In this document: positions 1 to 10,358 of the stretch, in pieces | Layout of the letters: the number at the start of each line of letters is the position of its first letter | Position numbering within the stretch: position 1 is the first letter of the stretch | Assembly: GCF_039545795.1 (NCBI RefSeq) | Contig: NZ_CP154260.1 | Location: 439,001 to 503,000 of the forward strand | Source of the DNA: Chitinophaga niabensis | Lineage (GTDB): Bacteria; Bacteroidota; Bacteroidia; Chitinophagales; Chitinophagaceae | Length of the DNA: 64,000 nt | Direction of reading: 5' to 3' | Translations under genes and position numbers: made by a program | Notes under the pieces: model-generated | What the model saw: only the letters and a program-made list of their open reading frames with translations | What the model was told of the DNA's origin: nothing | Database searches by the model: none

Positions 1-1918
1 GCTCATGCAGAAAATCATATTGAAATGATGCCTGCGGAAGTATTTTCGCATACACTTCCTGTAAACCACTCAGGGCTGCTGCATGTTCTTCTTTTTTAAA
101 CTTCAGCCAGATACTACCACCATACCAGTTACTTTTGAACATCACTAATGGCTGAATGGATTCGCGTAGCGAGCCGTAATGAAAATCTTTTACCACGCCC
201 ACAATAGTTTTTGGAATGGTATCAAAATAGGGATCTGTTTTTATCTGCACACCAATCGGGTCTGCCAGTCCGGCTGCTTTCAAAAAGGCTTCGTTCACGA
301 TGGCTGTACCGGTTTTTTCTGAGGAAAGATTGTGGCCTGTTTTAAGTGGTATCTCCAACGTTGCCAGGAAGTTTTCATCAATGATACTATGCACTGCTGG
401 AATGGTTTTTCCATTCAGTATCACGTCTGCTGTTCCTCCACGTTCTCCGCCAAAGGACACTGATTCTACAGATGGTACACGGCTTAATTCCCGCCGGAAC
501 TGATCTGTTACCTGTGTGAGATCACGGTCGCCACTGATGTTTGTTCTGATCACCTGCATGGGATTATATCCAAGGTTTTTTGTACGGATAAAATCCATCT
601 GGCTGTAATAGACCAGCGTAGCTATCAACAGGAAAACGGCGAGGGAGAACTGTACCACCACCAGGCTGCGGCCCAGTAAATTGCGACCGGATAATTTAGG
701 GCTGTTATATAATACAGCTGTGGGTTTGAAGTTGGATAAGATCCTTGCCGGATACAGACCGGTTAAAAGGATGATGGCCGAAAGTATACCCGCAAAAGAA
801 AGGATCAGCATAGGGTGCAGGCTATCCTGTAAGCGTATATACTTACCCGTTAGCTGGTTGAAAACGGGCAGTACGCCATAAGTGATCAGGATAGCAATGA
901 GGAAAGCCAGCAAACATAAAACAGCAGATTCTCCCAGGAATTGCCGGATGATCTGCAGCCGGTTTCCGCCAATTATTTTTCTTACGCCCACTTCCTTTGC
1001 TCTTTTCAGGGAATTGGCCAGGCTGATATTGATAAAATTAATGCCCGCCATCAGCAGGATGAAGCAGGCTATGCCCATGAACATATAGGAGTAAACAGGG
1101 CTGCTCACATCTGTAACGCCGGATTCTTCGTTGTTGATGTGATGGCCGTAGGGGGCAAGGTGTATGTCCGTCATGCGTTGCAGACCATAGTGCACCGCTG
1201 CTGTTTTTGCAGGGTGGATACGGTCGAATTTACGCATCACGGCCGCAGGGTCTGCGTCTTTTTGCAATGTTACATAAGTGCCAAGGTAAAAGCTTTCCCA
1301 GCTGTTATCTTCAAAAGAGAGTTGCAGGAATGATATAGGGAATAAAGCATCGAAACGGATAGAAGAATTCTTTGGCGGATCTTTTACCACCCCTGTGATC
1401 ATCATGGGCCTGCCTAAACGTTTGGCGGAAGGGTCTGCATCCATATGCAGCAGTTTGCCTACCACGTCTGTGCTGTTAAAATACCGCAGTGCTGTGCTTT
1501 CTGTGATCACCGCAGAACCGATGTCTTTCAATACTGTTTCTGCATTTCCCCTGAGTAGCGGAAAGGAAAATGTTTTGAAAAAACTATTGTCCACAAAGAG
1601 GAACTGGAGGCGCAGGGCTTTATCATTTCCCACAACATCTCCATAGATCTCTCCACCCATTACCCTGGTGGACCTGGTTATTTCGGGAATACTTTCTTTA
1701 AAAGCCGGTCCCTGCACCTGGCCGGTACCACCGGAGGTTTCGCCTTTCACGGTGGTGGTAACGCGGTAGAGATGTGGTGGGTGGAAAGTATCATAACTTC
1801 TTTCATCCTGCCAGTAAAGCACGGCAAGGATCACGCAGCTGATGCCAATGGCAAGCCCGGTAATGTTGATGGCGGAATAGAGTTTATTATTCCATAGATG
1901 GCGGAAAGTGATATGCAT
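1..1918 (-). CDS. FtsX/MacB-type ABC transporter permease (partial, 3' end off the window)
   Basis: I read 639 codons from an ATG at 1918 to the left edge with no stop. The protein starts MHITFRHLWNNKLYSAINI and has a first membrane segment near residues 15-40. A MacB-type periplasmic domain follows, then membrane helices around the FINISLANSLKRAKEVGVRK motif typical of FtsX-fold permeases. A second periplasmic domain starts after the LVVVQFSLAVFLLIATLVYY segment. Bacteroidota relatives are usually near 800 residues with eight-helix duplicated architecture, so roughly the last 150 residues, including the last helices, lie outside the window. The partner ATPase is not visible. Such permeases act with an ATPase in lipoprotein or antimicrobial-peptide export or in mechanotransmission; the substrate cannot be told from sequence. 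A terminator at 1935-1967 separates it from the upstream minus-strand locus. Confidence 0.9.
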   Translation of the reverse strand, partial: MHITFRHLWNNKLYSAINITGLAIGISCVILAVLYWQDERSYDTFHPPHLYRVTTTVKGETSGGTGQVQGPAFKESIPEITRSTRVMGGEIYGDVVGNDKALRLQFLFVDNSFFKTFSFPLLRGNAETVLKDIGSAVITESTALRYFNSTDVVGKLLHMDADPSAKRLGRPMMITGVVKDPPKNSSIRFDALFPISFLQLSFEDNSWESFYLGTYVTLQKDADPAAVMRKFDRIHPAKTAAVHYGLQRMTDIHLAPYGHHINNEESGVTDVSSPVYSYMFMGIACFILLMAGINFINISLANSLKRAKEVGVRKIIGGNRLQIIRQFLGESAVLCLLAFLIAILITYGVLPVFNQLTGKYIRLQDSLHPMLILSFAGILSAIILLTGLYPARILSNFKPTAVLYNSPKLSGRNLLGRSLVVVQFSLAVFLLIATLVYYSQMDFIRTKNLGYNPMQVIRTNISGDRDLTQVTDQFRRELSRVPSVESVSFGGERGGTADVILNGKTIPAVHSIIDENFLATLEIPLKTGHNLSSEKTGTAIVNEAFLKAAGLADPIGVQIKTDPYFDTIPKTIVGVVKDFHYGSLRESIQPLVMFKSNWYGGSIWLKFKKEEHAAALSGLQEVYAKILPQASFQYDFLHE

Positions 1919-1930
1919 AAAACAATATAC

Positions 1931-1967
1931 AAATAAAAAAGGAGGCTGCTCCTCCCGGAACAGCCTC
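1931..1967 (-). terminator. Intrinsic terminator of the T9SS/collagen-like locus
   Basis: On the minus strand a 7-bp stem (GAGGCTG at 1942-1948 with CAGCCTC at 1961-1967) is followed by a T-rich run (complement of 1931-1940). It lies between the 3' end of the collagen-like gene and the permease start. Confidence 0.65.
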
Positions 1968-2024
1968 ACCACATAATCCAGACATTAACCTTCACTCAAG
2001 CGTTTAGGTCTGCCATCAGATCCA

Positions 2025-4943
2025 TTATTTTACATTCACCAGTACTTTGATCTTGCCATTACCGGAAGCCAGTTCCTGTAATGCTTTACCGATCACCTGA
2101 CCAGGTTTCACTTTTTCAGGATCGGCCTTCATGGCATAACCGGGTTTGCTGGAAGTAACAAGCAGGTCGCCACGTTTGATAGCACCGCCTTCATCGCATA
2201 CTTTGGTAGGGATCACTCCCACTACACCTAAAGGTACCTGGTCTGTGATATCTTCTACCCCTTCTCTTTCTGTAAGCAATACACCTGGTTTGGTTGCATA
2301 TACGCCTGCTACCAGGGCAGAGTAAGGTTCAGCCGATTTTTCCATTGCCCTGTCCTGGGTAGTAGCGATCACCAGCACATCACCGGGTTCATAGGCACTC
2401 AGCGCACCGGTTACATCAAATGCTTCCGCTACGTCAGCGCCACTCGCCTGTGTGCCGCCATTGAAGAAGCCGCGGCCGGCTGCATTGATCCTGGCTACGT
2501 TCACTGTACCGGGGTTGCCGCTTTTGAATAATGCAATGGACCCGTTGCTGTGTTGTTCAACTGTCAATACCGGGTTGGTATTGCCGGTATTGTAATTCAC
2601 AAACCGGGCAGCTCTGCCATCGCCGAAATTGGGTACCCAGGCATAGATTGCACTACCGGTACCATCTGCGGTGGTTTCCACACCATCTCCGCTGTTGGAA
2701 GCAGTGGCGGTGATACCATTACCGTTACCATCAGCTATCGCGATGAGTGCAGGGCCGTTACCGGCAGGGTTGGAAGCATGGAACAGACCTGCATAACCAC
2801 CTGTGCCGGAGCTAATCCCATAGATACCGGCGGTACCGAAGTTGGCGAATTGAGAATTCACTTCTCCTCTTACGGCGGGAGAGGTACCTGTTACTCTATC
2901 TACCTTGAAGTTACCGGCAGTACCATTACCTACAGTGGTTACCGTGATCACATCGCTGGTATTGTTTTCATTGAAGATATTGAAGCGTCCGGCCCTGCCT
3001 GTGGCAAAGCTCGGTACCCAGGCATACAGGGCATTACCGGCGCCATCGATATTGGTTTCTACGCCGTTACCGTCCTTGCTTGCATTGGCAGTAATAGCGT
3101 TACCATTGCCATCGGTGATAGCTACCAGGGAGGCGCCATTACCCGCAGGATTTGATGCATGGAAAAGACCAGCAAAACCACCTGTACCGGAAGAAATGCC
3201 GAACAGGCCCGCCGCGCCGAAGTTGCCGAAGATAGTTTTTACTTCTGCGCGTACTGCTGCAGCAACGCTGTTGGTATTGTTTACCAGGAAGGAGGAGGCA
3301 TTACCTTGTGTGTTATCAGGGATGTTACCATTGCCGTTGGTTTCTACTTCCAAAGCGTTACCCGTTGTATTGGTTTGATTGAAGTTTTCGAAACGGCCGG
3401 CCCTTCCTGTACTCCCGTTCAGGCCTATCTGCCCCAGTACACCAATTCCCGTACCGGTAGCATTGGTGGCAACAAAGCCTCTTACGCCATACGCCCCACC
3501 GTCATTACGGCCCACTACAGCACCTGCGATATCGCTGGTGGTGAGGCCTACCACGGCTTCTCCGCCACCTGTGTTATAACCGATAACACCGGCGGCTGTC
3601 TGAGCAGCGGTGCTTCCGCGGACACCATGCCCGCCAGTGCTGGTTGCGTTTACGCCCGTACCGTTTCCTGTAGTGGTAGCATTTATCACGGTACCGTTAC
3701 CCACAGTGGAAGCAGTGAGCGCAGCATTATTATTGGCATTGTTGAAGATGGCTATATTGGCAGGGATGCCATTGTTACTGGTGGCAGTCAAACCTGTTCC
3801 TGTATTACTATTAGCATAGACCCCGATCCCCGCGGCGGAGGAGTTACCATATACGCCAAGACCATTGGGTGTAACGCCGTAAACGCCCCAGCCTGAACCA
3901 TTCTGGGAACCGTAAACACCCACACCCAATCCACCGGTGCCATTGTTGATACCGCGGACACCGGAAGAGAAACCACCCGGAGAGGTGCTGCTAACGATCC
4001 CACGGATAGAGGAGATATTGCTGGTGGTGGTATTGTTCACACCCTCCAGTGAGGTACCATCCCCGGAATTGGTGATGGAAAAGAGGGTAGCGGGATTATT
4101 TTCGTTGGCTACGTATGGAAGCACAAAAGCACCTACCACACTGCCCGGAGCCCATTCCACACCATTGAATTTCAATACCTGGTCAGCAACAGGTGCCGCA
4201 TTGTTAACGGCTTTACCTTGTATCTGAGCAACCACAGGGTTAGGATAAGTACCGGTAAGATCTCCACCAGCAGGAGCACCTGCAATCGAGCCTGCGGGAC
4301 CAGCAGGACCAACCGGACCAACTGGACCAACCGGGCCGGCGGGACCAGCAACCCCGGGGGCTCCTGGAGCACCAGCGGGACCAGCTGCTCCGGGAAGACC
4401 CATAGGACCTATCGGACCAGGAGCGCCTGCAACGCCAGCCGGACCGGCAGGGCCAACAGGGCCTACTGCTCCGGCAGGACCAGCTGCTCCAACCGGGCCG
4501 GCGGGACCAGCAGGGCCAGCGGGGCCGGCAGGACCGGCTACGCCATTCGCTGCAAACTGCGCAAAGGGCACGCTCATCAGCTGGGTGGTGCCCAAAGTGG
4601 TAAAACCGCCACCAGGGTTCACTTCTACTTGCAGGTACTGGTTGGCAGCCACCCAGGGAACAGCAGCAAAAGTGCCGCTAACAGGAGTACCGCGCCCTAA
4701 CTGTAAAGTGAAGAGACCAATAGCGTTTGTGCTGGTAGTATGTGTTTCCTGGTACTGAACCGGGCCTGCGGCAGATCCTCCACGGATGGAGAACCTTACC
4801 GTAAGGTTCTGGTTAGCGGCAATGGTACCGTTGGCATTGCGTGCCACGGCCTGGTAATTGATACCTGAAAGTCCGTTTTGCGCAAAGCTTTCCTGCGCCG
4901 CCAGCATGAGTAAGAATATAGAAAGGGTTAATAGTTTTTTCAT
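2025..4943 (-). CDS. Secreted collagen-like repeat protein
   Basis: 972 residues. A signal peptide (about 1-21, ending SFAQ) is followed by a Bacteroidota N-terminal domain of the type [14 protein letters not shown] (about 27-130). Then comes an unbroken Gly-X-Y tract of 29 triplets (about 134-220), mostly GPA/GPV/GPI. The long remainder is Gly/Asn/Thr-rich with beta-type repeats, including two tandem copies of about 125 residues that share GISSGTGG(F/Y)[13 protein letters not shown]. The C-terminus (about 860-972, from the GADVAEAFD stretch) resembles the end domains of phage tail-fibre-like proteins, with PGDVLVI and [11 protein letters not shown] motifs. The collagen tract suggests a trimeric extracellular fibre; this is inference. 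It is the last gene of a four-gene minus-strand run with only 5 bases to the gene before it. It has no obvious T9SS C-terminal signal. Confidence 0.85.
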   Translation of the reverse strand: MKKLLTLSIFLLMLAAQESFAQNGLSGINYQAVARNANGTIAANQNLTVRFSIRGGSAAGPVQYQETHTTSTNAIGLFTLQLGRGTPVSGTFAAVPWVAANQYLQVEVNPGGGFTTLGTTQLMSVPFAQFAANGVAGPAGPAGPAGPAGPVGAAGPAGAVGPVGPAGPAGVAGAPGPIGPMGLPGAAGPAGAPGAPGVAGPAGPVGPVGPVGPAGPAGSIAGAPAGGDLTGTYPNPVVAQIQGKAVNNAAPVADQVLKFNGVEWAPGSVVGAFVLPYVANENNPATLFSITNSGDGTSLEGVNNTTTSNISSIRGIVSSTSPGGFSSGVRGINNGTGGLGVGVYGSQNGSGWGVYGVTPNGLGVYGNSSAAGIGVYANSNTGTGLTATSNNGIPANIAIFNNANNNAALTASTVGNGTVINATTTGNGTGVNATSTGGHGVRGSTAAQTAAGVIGYNTGGGEAVVGLTTSDIAGAVVGRNDGGAYGVRGFVATNATGTGIGVLGQIGLNGSTGRAGRFENFNQTNTTGNALEVETNGNGNIPDNTQGNASSFLVNNTNSVAAAVRAEVKTIFGNFGAAGLFGISSGTGGFAGLFHASNPAGNGASLVAITDGNGNAITANASKDGNGVETNIDGAGNALYAWVPSFATGRAGRFNIFNENNTSDVITVTTVGNGTAGNFKVDRVTGTSPAVRGEVNSQFANFGTAGIYGISSGTGGYAGLFHASNPAGNGPALIAIADGNGNGITATASNSGDGVETTADGTGSAIYAWVPNFGDGRAARFVNYNTGNTNPVLTVEQHSNGSIALFKSGNPGTVNVARINAAGRGFFNGGTQASGADVAEAFDVTGALSAYEPGDVLVIATTQDRAMEKSAEPYSALVAGVYATKPGVLLTEREGVEDITDQVPLGVVGVIPTKVCDEGGAIKRGDLLVTSSKPGYAMKADPEKVKPGQVIGKALQELASGNGKIKVLVNVK

Positions 4944-4948
4944 GATGA

Positions 4949-5347
4949 TCAGTTTTTGGGTTTTTGTTCTGTTTCCTGTTGTTCCAGTTTAGGCGCTACG
5001 GTTTTAGCCTGTACAGCAGCCTGCTGCTCTTTCATTTCTTTCACCGCGTCTGCAGCGCTTTTGGAAGAGCCTAACTGTTTGGTTTCTTTGTTCACTGCAG
5101 GAGAGGAAGGTGCAGATGCTGCACCGCCACCAGTGGTTTTAAAGATCCTTTCCCGCAGCGCTTTGGGGGTGGTGATCAATGTTTCGGCTGGTTTTGCTGA
5201 CAGGGGCTGTATTGTGCCCGCCCCTTTTAACCTGATCTGATCTTTTGCATAATCGGGGAACAGGATGTCCCGGGTCCTTTGTTGTGCGTGGGCTGCTGAA
5301 AGGCCCATCACCAGTAAAACGGTTATTAAGAAAGTAATTGATTTCAT
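4949..5347 (-). CDS. Small secreted hypothetical protein
   Basis: 132 residues with a clear signal peptide (about 1-21, ending AHAQ). The mature part is charged and low in complexity: a basic/hydrophobic first half and a Gln/Lys/Glu-rich tail (about 85-132) likely to be coiled coil or disordered. I do not recognise the family. It sits between the PorV-like gene (11-base gap) and the collagen-like gene (5-base gap), so it is almost certainly co-transcribed with them. An envelope role is inferred from the signal peptide and context only. Confidence 0.75.
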   Translation of the reverse strand: MKSITFLITVLLVMGLSAAHAQQRTRDILFPDYAKDQIRLKGAGTIQPLSAKPAETLITTPKALRERIFKTTGGGAASAPSSPAVNKETKQLGSSKSAADAVKEMKEQQAAVQAKTVAPKLEQQETEQKPKN

Positions 5348-5358
5348 GAGTGAAAGAT

Positions 5359-6516
5359 TTAACGATCTGTGAAAGGTGTGTATAACAAAGTGAATTTTAA
5401 ACTTTTGCGCTGCAGCAGGCTTGTTCCGGTGGGCATCTGGTAAGACATGTCCACCTGGAAACCCTGGATATTCACGCCGATCCCCGCCGCAAAATGCTGA
5501 CGGTTACCCTTATTCGGATGCTCGTAGAAATAGCCTGTGCGGATGAAGAACTTACGCTGGTAGGCATATTCAAGCCCGGATGCAATTGTGAATTCCCGTA
5601 TCTCTTCGCCGAACCCGCCTGGTGCATCTCCAAAGGAGGAGAAGATGGATTCCACGATGCCGCGGTTGGGGTCTTTTCCTTTCTCAATTTCGCTGGTGGG
5701 GTTGCCGCCTGCATCCAGCTTGTAGATAGGAGGGGTGGGCACCAGCAGTTTATTGATATCTGCTGCTACCGTGAACTGGTGATCCTGGGTATGTACAAAG
5801 GAATAACCGCCGCCAATGCGCAGGTTCATGGGAAGAAAGGATTTACGGTTGTTATCGTCCGTATACTTCAGTTTGGTGCCGAGATTGGTAAAACTGATGC
5901 CCCAGCAGTAACGGTTGCCATAATCGATATGGTCCGCAAAGCCCTGGTAATACAGTCCTATATCACCTGCAAAAGAGGAGGCCGGTTTTTGTTCCAGGCC
6001 GTTATAGGTGCCGGAACCCAGTTCGCTGCGGATGTACCGCAGCGATACGGCAACAGCCAGTTTTTTGGAAAGCTTTCTGGCGTAACTACCATCCACAGCG
6101 TATTCTCTGGGACGATATTGTTGCAGTTCCATGCCATTATCATCGCGGAAAGTCACTTCTCCGTGGTTGAAGTATTTAACGGAAAACCCAACGCCTTCCA
6201 TGTCGTTAAAGGTTTTGAAGGCAGATACATAACCCATATGGGTTTTACTGTCGTTCAGATCATACATCCAGGGGGAATACGAGGCGCTAACGCCCCAGCT
6301 TCCGGCGAATGGGATCTTGGCAGCATTACCGAAAAGGGCGTTGGCATCCGGCTCAATGCCGGTGACCGCATCCCCCATGCCGCTGCTGCGGGCATCCGGG
6401 TTAACGAGTAAGAATGCTGCGCCTATGTTCATAGGCTGTTGTTGTGATTTCTGGGCCAGTAGAGGATGGATGGCTCCTGCACAACAAAGCACTAACAGCA
6501 ATAGCTTATGCTTCAT
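5359..6516 (-). CDS. PorV/PorQ-family T9SS outer-membrane protein
   Basis: About 385 residues from the ATG at 6516; an upstream in-frame ATG at 6534 would prefix the signal peptide with six residues and looks less likely. The signal peptide ends near LLAQ. The mature start has the family hallmark AAFLLVNPDARSSGMGDA, followed by alternating beta-strand segments of an outer-membrane barrel (GFSVKYF, AVAVSLRYIRSE, FTVAADINKLL, FIRTGYFYEH) and an aromatic end (FTLLYTPFTDR). PorV (LptO) shuttles type IX cargo from the translocon to the attachment complex at the cell surface. The adjacent gene upstream encodes a protein with a T9SS sorting domain, which fits. Paralogues are common in the phylum, so I call the family rather than porV itself. 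Confidence 0.85.
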   Translation of the reverse strand: MKHKLLLLVLCCAGAIHPLLAQKSQQQPMNIGAAFLLVNPDARSSGMGDAVTGIEPDANALFGNAAKIPFAGSWGVSASYSPWMYDLNDSKTHMGYVSAFKTFNDMEGVGFSVKYFNHGEVTFRDDNGMELQQYRPREYAVDGSYARKLSKKLAVAVSLRYIRSELGSGTYNGLEQKPASSFAGDIGLYYQGFADHIDYGNRYCWGISFTNLGTKLKYTDDNNRKSFLPMNLRIGGGYSFVHTQDHQFTVAADINKLLVPTPPIYKLDAGGNPTSEIEKGKDPNRGIVESIFSSFGDAPGGFGEEIREFTIASGLEYAYQRKFFIRTGYFYEHPNKGNRQHFAAGIGVNIQGFQVDMSYQMPTGTSLLQRKSLKFTLLYTPFTDR

Positions 6517-6548
6517 GATGAATATTTTAAACATTTTGAATAGAGCGC

Positions 6549-7055
6549 CTACTGAACAATGAGCTTTTCAGTGTAGATCATGCCGCCCGCTTTAATGATC
6601 ACCGTGTAGATCCCCGCTGCAAGTTTGTCTACCGGCGTGGGGATGGTCACCTTACCCGCGCCGTACATCCGTCTTTCTGAATAGATCACCTGGCCGGCCG
6701 TATTCACCAGCATGAGGGTGATCATATTCTCTGCAAGGAGGTTGAACTGCATTCTGGCCGTAGTGGAGGCGGGGTTGGGGAAGAGGATAAAATCCATAAG
6801 GGGGCTGACTCCCGGTGCCAGCGGGGGAAGGATTTCCGGTTGCTGAAATCCCTGGGATAACATCCAGCTGCCTGCGGCGATGGTGGCTACGGCGGGTTCG
6901 CCGATGGTATAGTCGAAGGTGATACCACCGGCCGTGCCGGTGCCTCCGCTACTGGCTGCAACATCACGGACCAGTACCAGCTGGGCGCTCGTGGGCAGCC
7001 ATGCTATTGCCATAAGCACGGCAATAAGCAGATACTTTGTAAAAAGATGCTTCAT
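6549..7055 (-). CDS. Secreted protein with T9SS type A C-terminal sorting domain
   Basis: About 168 residues from the ATG at 7055 (MKHLFTKYLLIAVLMAIAWL); the in-frame extension to 7127 lacks a signal-peptide-like start. A signal peptide (to about TSAQ) is followed by a short region of about 60 residues containing FDYTIGEPAVATI, then the sorting domain: a FPNPAS motif, the central NTAGQVIYSER strand and the end LAAGIYTVIIKAGGMIYTEKL. In Bacteroidota this domain directs export by the type IX system, after which it is removed or used for surface anchoring. The passenger is too short for an enzyme and is not recognised. It is the first gene of the four-gene minus-strand locus, 32 bases before the PorV-like gene. 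Confidence 0.85.
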   Translation of the reverse strand: MKHLFTKYLLIAVLMAIAWLPTSAQLVLVRDVAASSGGTGTAGGITFDYTIGEPAVATIAAGSWMLSQGFQQPEILPPLAPGVSPLMDFILFPNPASTTARMQFNLLAENMITLMLVNTAGQVIYSERRMYGAGKVTIPTPVDKLAAGIYTVIIKAGGMIYTEKLIVQ

Positions 7056-7510
7056 GAGTGTGAGGTTAATGAGTGAAAATGGAAAATGCTGTATAATAGA
7101 GGGCCTGCATGCAGATCTGCACGTCAAAACAAACTGTAAGTAATTGATACTAAATGCTCCTGACTATTGGTTATACATACCTATAAGCATGCATTGCCCT
7201 GCATCGGGAAATGTATTTGGGGTTCCCGTGCGTTTTGTGTTACCCGGTTTTAGTTATTAAATATGCTACTTAGAAATTGGGGTTCAAATTCAGCCTAGAA
7301 CGCAATAAAGGTAGATAAAAAACGTTTCCGGCCAAACGTAGGAGACCCTCATTTAACATTTGGCGGATTTTTGATGATAGCTGGCTGAATTTTGAAAGCA
7401 GCCGGAGGATCGGGGATTTAACAATTTGACATTAAATCCAGCTTTATTAATTGATTTAAAAAGACTACCTTTGCCCCCCAAATTGCATTACTTATAGTCA
7501 TTTTACTTTT
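7056..7510. other. Intergenic region between divergent T9SS locus and fusA
   Basis: 455 bases without a convincing gene. It must hold the promoters of both divergent units. The fusA -7 box is at 7466-7473. A GCAGATCTGC palindrome lies near 7111-7120. No tRNA or other RNA gene was recognised. Confidence 0.6.
7443..7473 (+). promoter_or_regulatory. Candidate fusA promoter
   Basis: TACCTTTG at 7466-7473 matches the Bacteroidota -7 box TAnnTTTG. A TTTA at 7443-7446, 19 bases upstream, is one mismatch from the -33 box TTTG. The fusA start codon is 38 bases downstream of the box. Confidence 0.6.
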
Positions 7511-9655
7511 ATGGCAGACTTAAGATTTCAAAGAAACTTTGGTATTGCGGCTCACATCGATGCCGGTAAAACCACTACCACAGAGCGTATCCTGTATTAT
7601 ACAGGGAAGACCCACAAAATCGGTGAGGTTCACGAAGGGGCAGCTACCATGGACTGGATGGCGCAAGAGCAGGAGAGAGGTATTACCATCACATCTGCTG
7701 CTACTACCTGTTTCTGGAACTTCCCGACTCAACAGGGTTTACCTATTGCAGATACAAAGAACTACAAATTCAATATCATTGATACTCCCGGCCACGTGGA
7801 CTTCACCGTTGAGGTAGAACGTTCCCTGCGTGTTCTGGATGGTCTGGTAGCATTATTCTGCGCCGTATCCGGCGTTGAACCTCAGTCTGAAACTGTATGG
7901 CGCCAGGCTAACAAGTACAAGGTACCCCGTATCGGTTTCGTTAACAAAATGGACCGTTCCGGTGCTGACTTCCTGAACGTGGTAAAACAAGTGAAGGAAA
8001 TGCTCGGCGCAAACCCTGTTCCCCTGACGCTGCCTATCGGCGCTGAAGATAGCTTCAAAGGCGTGGTAGACCTGATCACCATGAAAGGTATCATCTGGGA
8101 TGAAGAAGGTAAAGGCGCTACTTACCAGGAAATTGCTATCCCTGCAGACATGCAGGCGGAAGCAGAAGAATGGAGAGCGAAACTCGTGGAAGCAGTAGCT
8201 GACTACGATGAAACTTTGCTGGAGAAATTCTTCGAAGATCCTAATTCTATTTCTGAAGACGAGATCCACAATGCGATCCGTAAAGCCACCATCGATATGG
8301 CGATCATCCCGATGATGTGCGGTTCTTCTTTCAAGAATAAAGGTGTTCAGAAGATGCTGGATGGCGTTTGCCGTTACCTGCCTTCTCCGCTGGACGTTGA
8401 ATCCGTAAAAGGTATCAACCCTGATAATAACGAAGAAATTGAGCGCCACCCTAACGCAAAAGAACCTTTTGCTGCCCTGGCATTCAAGATCGCTACCGAT
8501 CCTTTCGTAGGTCGTCTGGCATTCTTCCGGGTTTACTCAGGCCGCCTGGACGGTGGTTCTTATGTACTGAACACCCGTACCGGTAAGAACGAGCGTATCA
8601 GCCGTATCATGCAAATGCACGCTAACAAGCAAAACCCGATCGACTTCATCGAAGCCGGTGATATCGGAGCAGCTGTTGGTTTTAAAGATATCAAAACAGG
8701 CGACACATTGTGCGCGGAAGATCATCCGATCATCCTCGAGTCAATGACCTTCCCTGAGCCCGTTATCCACGTTGCTATCGAGCCTAAAACTCAGGCAGAC
8801 GTTGATAAAATGGGTCTGGCCATCTCTAAGCTGGTAGAAGAAGATCCTACCCTGAGAGCAAGGACAGATGAAGAAACCGGCCAAACCATCCTGAGTGGTA
8901 TGGGTGAGCTTCACCTGGAGATCATCGTAGACCGTATGCGTCGCGAGTTCAAGGTAGAAGTGAATCAAGGTGCGCCGCAGGTTGCTTACAAAGAAGCGTT
9001 CACCAAAGTTGTTGAACACCGTGAGGTTTACAAGAAGCAAACAGGTGGTCGTGGTAAGTTTGCGGACATCCAGATCGAGATCGGGCCTGCTGACGAAGTT
9101 TGGTTGAAAGAGAACGAAGGCAAGAGCTTCCAGTTTGTGAATGATGTATTTGGTGGAGCCATCCCTAAAGAGTTCATTCCTGCGGTAGCAAAAGGCTTTG
9201 AAAACTCAATGACTAATGGTGTACTGGCTAACTTCCCGCTCGTGAGCCTGAAAGTTCGTTTGTTTGACGGTTCTTTCCACGCGGTTGACTCTGATGCAAT
9301 GTCCTTTGAGCTTTGCGCCAAATCAGCCTTCCGTGAAGCTGGCAGAAAAGCGAAACCAGTATTGCTGGAACCTATCATGAAAGTAGAAGTGACCACGCCT
9401 GACCAATACATGGGTGATGTTACGGGAGACCTTAACCGTCGCCGTGGTATGCTGGAAGGTATGGAATCACGCAATGGTGCACAGGTGATCAAAGCCAAAG
9501 TGCCATTGAGCGAAATGTTCGGATACGTAACGCAACTGCGTTCCCTGTCTTCCGGACGTGCTTCTTCCATCATGGAATTCTCTCACTATAACCCTGCACC
9601 GAACAACATCGCTGAAGAAGTGGTGGCTAAGGTGAAAGGTAAAGTGAACGCCTAA
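7511..9655 (+). CDS. fusA: Elongation factor G
   Basis: 714 residues, normal for EF-G. This GTPase drives tRNA and mRNA translocation on the ribosome and, with RRF, ribosome recycling. Visible motifs are G1 AHIDAGKTT (14-22), switch I RGITIT (56-61), G3 DTPGH (91-95) and G4 NKMD (145-148). Domains II-V follow, with the domain IV region ([13 protein letters not shown]) intact. In many Bacteroidota fusA follows rpsL and rpsG and precedes rpsJ. Here rpsL/rpsG are not upstream, and rpsJ is about 3.7 kb away behind four unrelated genes. fusA has its own promoter and a strong terminator, so it is a monocistronic unit. Confidence 0.98.
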   Translation: MADLRFQRNFGIAAHIDAGKTTTTERILYYTGKTHKIGEVHEGAATMDWMAQEQERGITITSAATTCFWNFPTQQGLPIADTKNYKFNIIDTPGHVDFTVEVERSLRVLDGLVALFCAVSGVEPQSETVWRQANKYKVPRIGFVNKMDRSGADFLNVVKQVKEMLGANPVPLTLPIGAEDSFKGVVDLITMKGIIWDEEGKGATYQEIAIPADMQAEAEEWRAKLVEAVADYDETLLEKFFEDPNSISEDEIHNAIRKATIDMAIIPMMCGSSFKNKGVQKMLDGVCRYLPSPLDVESVKGINPDNNEEIERHPNAKEPFAALAFKIATDPFVGRLAFFRVYSGRLDGGSYVLNTRTGKNERISRIMQMHANKQNPIDFIEAGDIGAAVGFKDIKTGDTLCAEDHPIILESMTFPEPVIHVAIEPKTQADVDKMGLAISKLVEEDPTLRARTDEETGQTILSGMGELHLEIIVDRMRREFKVEVNQGAPQVAYKEAFTKVVEHREVYKKQTGGRGKFADIQIEIGPADEVWLKENEGKSFQFVNDVFGGAIPKEFIPAVAKGFENSMTNGVLANFPLVSLKVRLFDGSFHAVDSDAMSFELCAKSAFREAGRKAKPVLLEPIMKVEVTTPDQYMGDVTGDLNRRRGMLEGMESRNGAQVIKAKVPLSEMFGYVTQLRSLSSGRASSIMEFSHYNPAPNNIAEEVVAKVKGKVNA

Positions 9656-9683
9656 GCACAAGTTGATAGATAGAAATAAAGAA

Positions 9684-9714
9684 GGCCCTCCGGATTCCGG
9701 AGGGTCTTTTTTTG
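9684..9714 (+). terminator. fusA intrinsic terminator
   Basis: GCCCTCCGG / CCGGAGGGT stem (one G-T pair) with loop ATT, followed by a seven-T run. Confidence 0.9.
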
Positions 9715-9777
9715 AGGCCTGGCTGTAACCATTCTGCCTCCTGCCCCGTCTTACAGCAGACCTCAAACAATTAAACC

Positions 9778-10356
9778 ATGCGTAACCTCATTTACCTCTT
9801 CGCAGCCTGCGTGCTGCTGGCAACTGCCTGCAAAAAATCCCGGAACAACACACCAAAGCCTAAGCTGGAACGCCGTTCTCTTCAGGATAAGGAAGTGCGT
9901 TACCTGCATCCCCAGTTTATTAACATCGATGGAGATACGCTCCATGATGTGTATTTCGTAGTAGGCCTGATCAATGACACAGAAGGTGTTCACGCAAAGT
10001 TTGCCGCACTTGCCGTGAAACATGCAAAATTGCTTTCCCAGCCGGATTCTGTTCTTAAACTAACAAAGGGGGAGGTAATTCCTGTGATCCCCGATCATCC
10101 GAGGGAATGGAATGGCTATGATACCTACCTGTGCGAGATCCTCCTGCCGGCGGGTAATCCGGCGGATACTACCTGGCGGGGCGCCTGGACTGCCGCTAAC
10201 CGGAAATATATAGGGGTGCAGTTTATGATAGGCAATGAGCCTTACCTGGGTTGGATCTCCGCGTCCGTAGACACTGCGAGGGATTGTATGATCCTGCATG
10301 AAGCTGCCTGGCGGAAGGCCAGCGCAGGCAACATTCATGCAGGAGATCTGGAATAG
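9778..10356 (+). CDS. Hypothetical lipoprotein
   Basis: 192 residues. The N-terminus MRNLIYLFAACVLLATAC has a lipobox (LATAC, Cys18) followed by Lys-rich residues, so it is a predicted lipoprotein. The mature part is a compact mixed-composition domain with no motif I recognise (stretches such as YLHPQFINIDGDTLHDVYF and GVQFMIGNEPYLGWISASVD). It starts about 60 bases after the fusA terminator and ends 2 bases from the stop of the convergent sugar dehydrogenase gene. It is probably expressed alone. No function assigned. Confidence 0.8.
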   Translation: MRNLIYLFAACVLLATACKKSRNNTPKPKLERRSLQDKEVRYLHPQFINIDGDTLHDVYFVVGLINDTEGVHAKFAALAVKHAKLLSQPDSVLKLTKGEVIPVIPDHPREWNGYDTYLCEILLPAGNPADTTWRGAWTAANRKYIGVQFMIGNEPYLGWISASVDTARDCMILHEAAWRKASAGNIHAGDLE

Positions 10357-10358
10357 TT

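Noticed and set aside
2531..4700. Several plus-strand ORFs of 60-245 codons
   Set aside because: They lie opposite the collagen-like gene and mirror its Gly/Pro repeats in other frames; no independent start signals.
7281..7292. GGTTCAAATTC resembling a tRNA T-arm
   Set aside because: No acceptor, D or anticodon stems can be formed around it.
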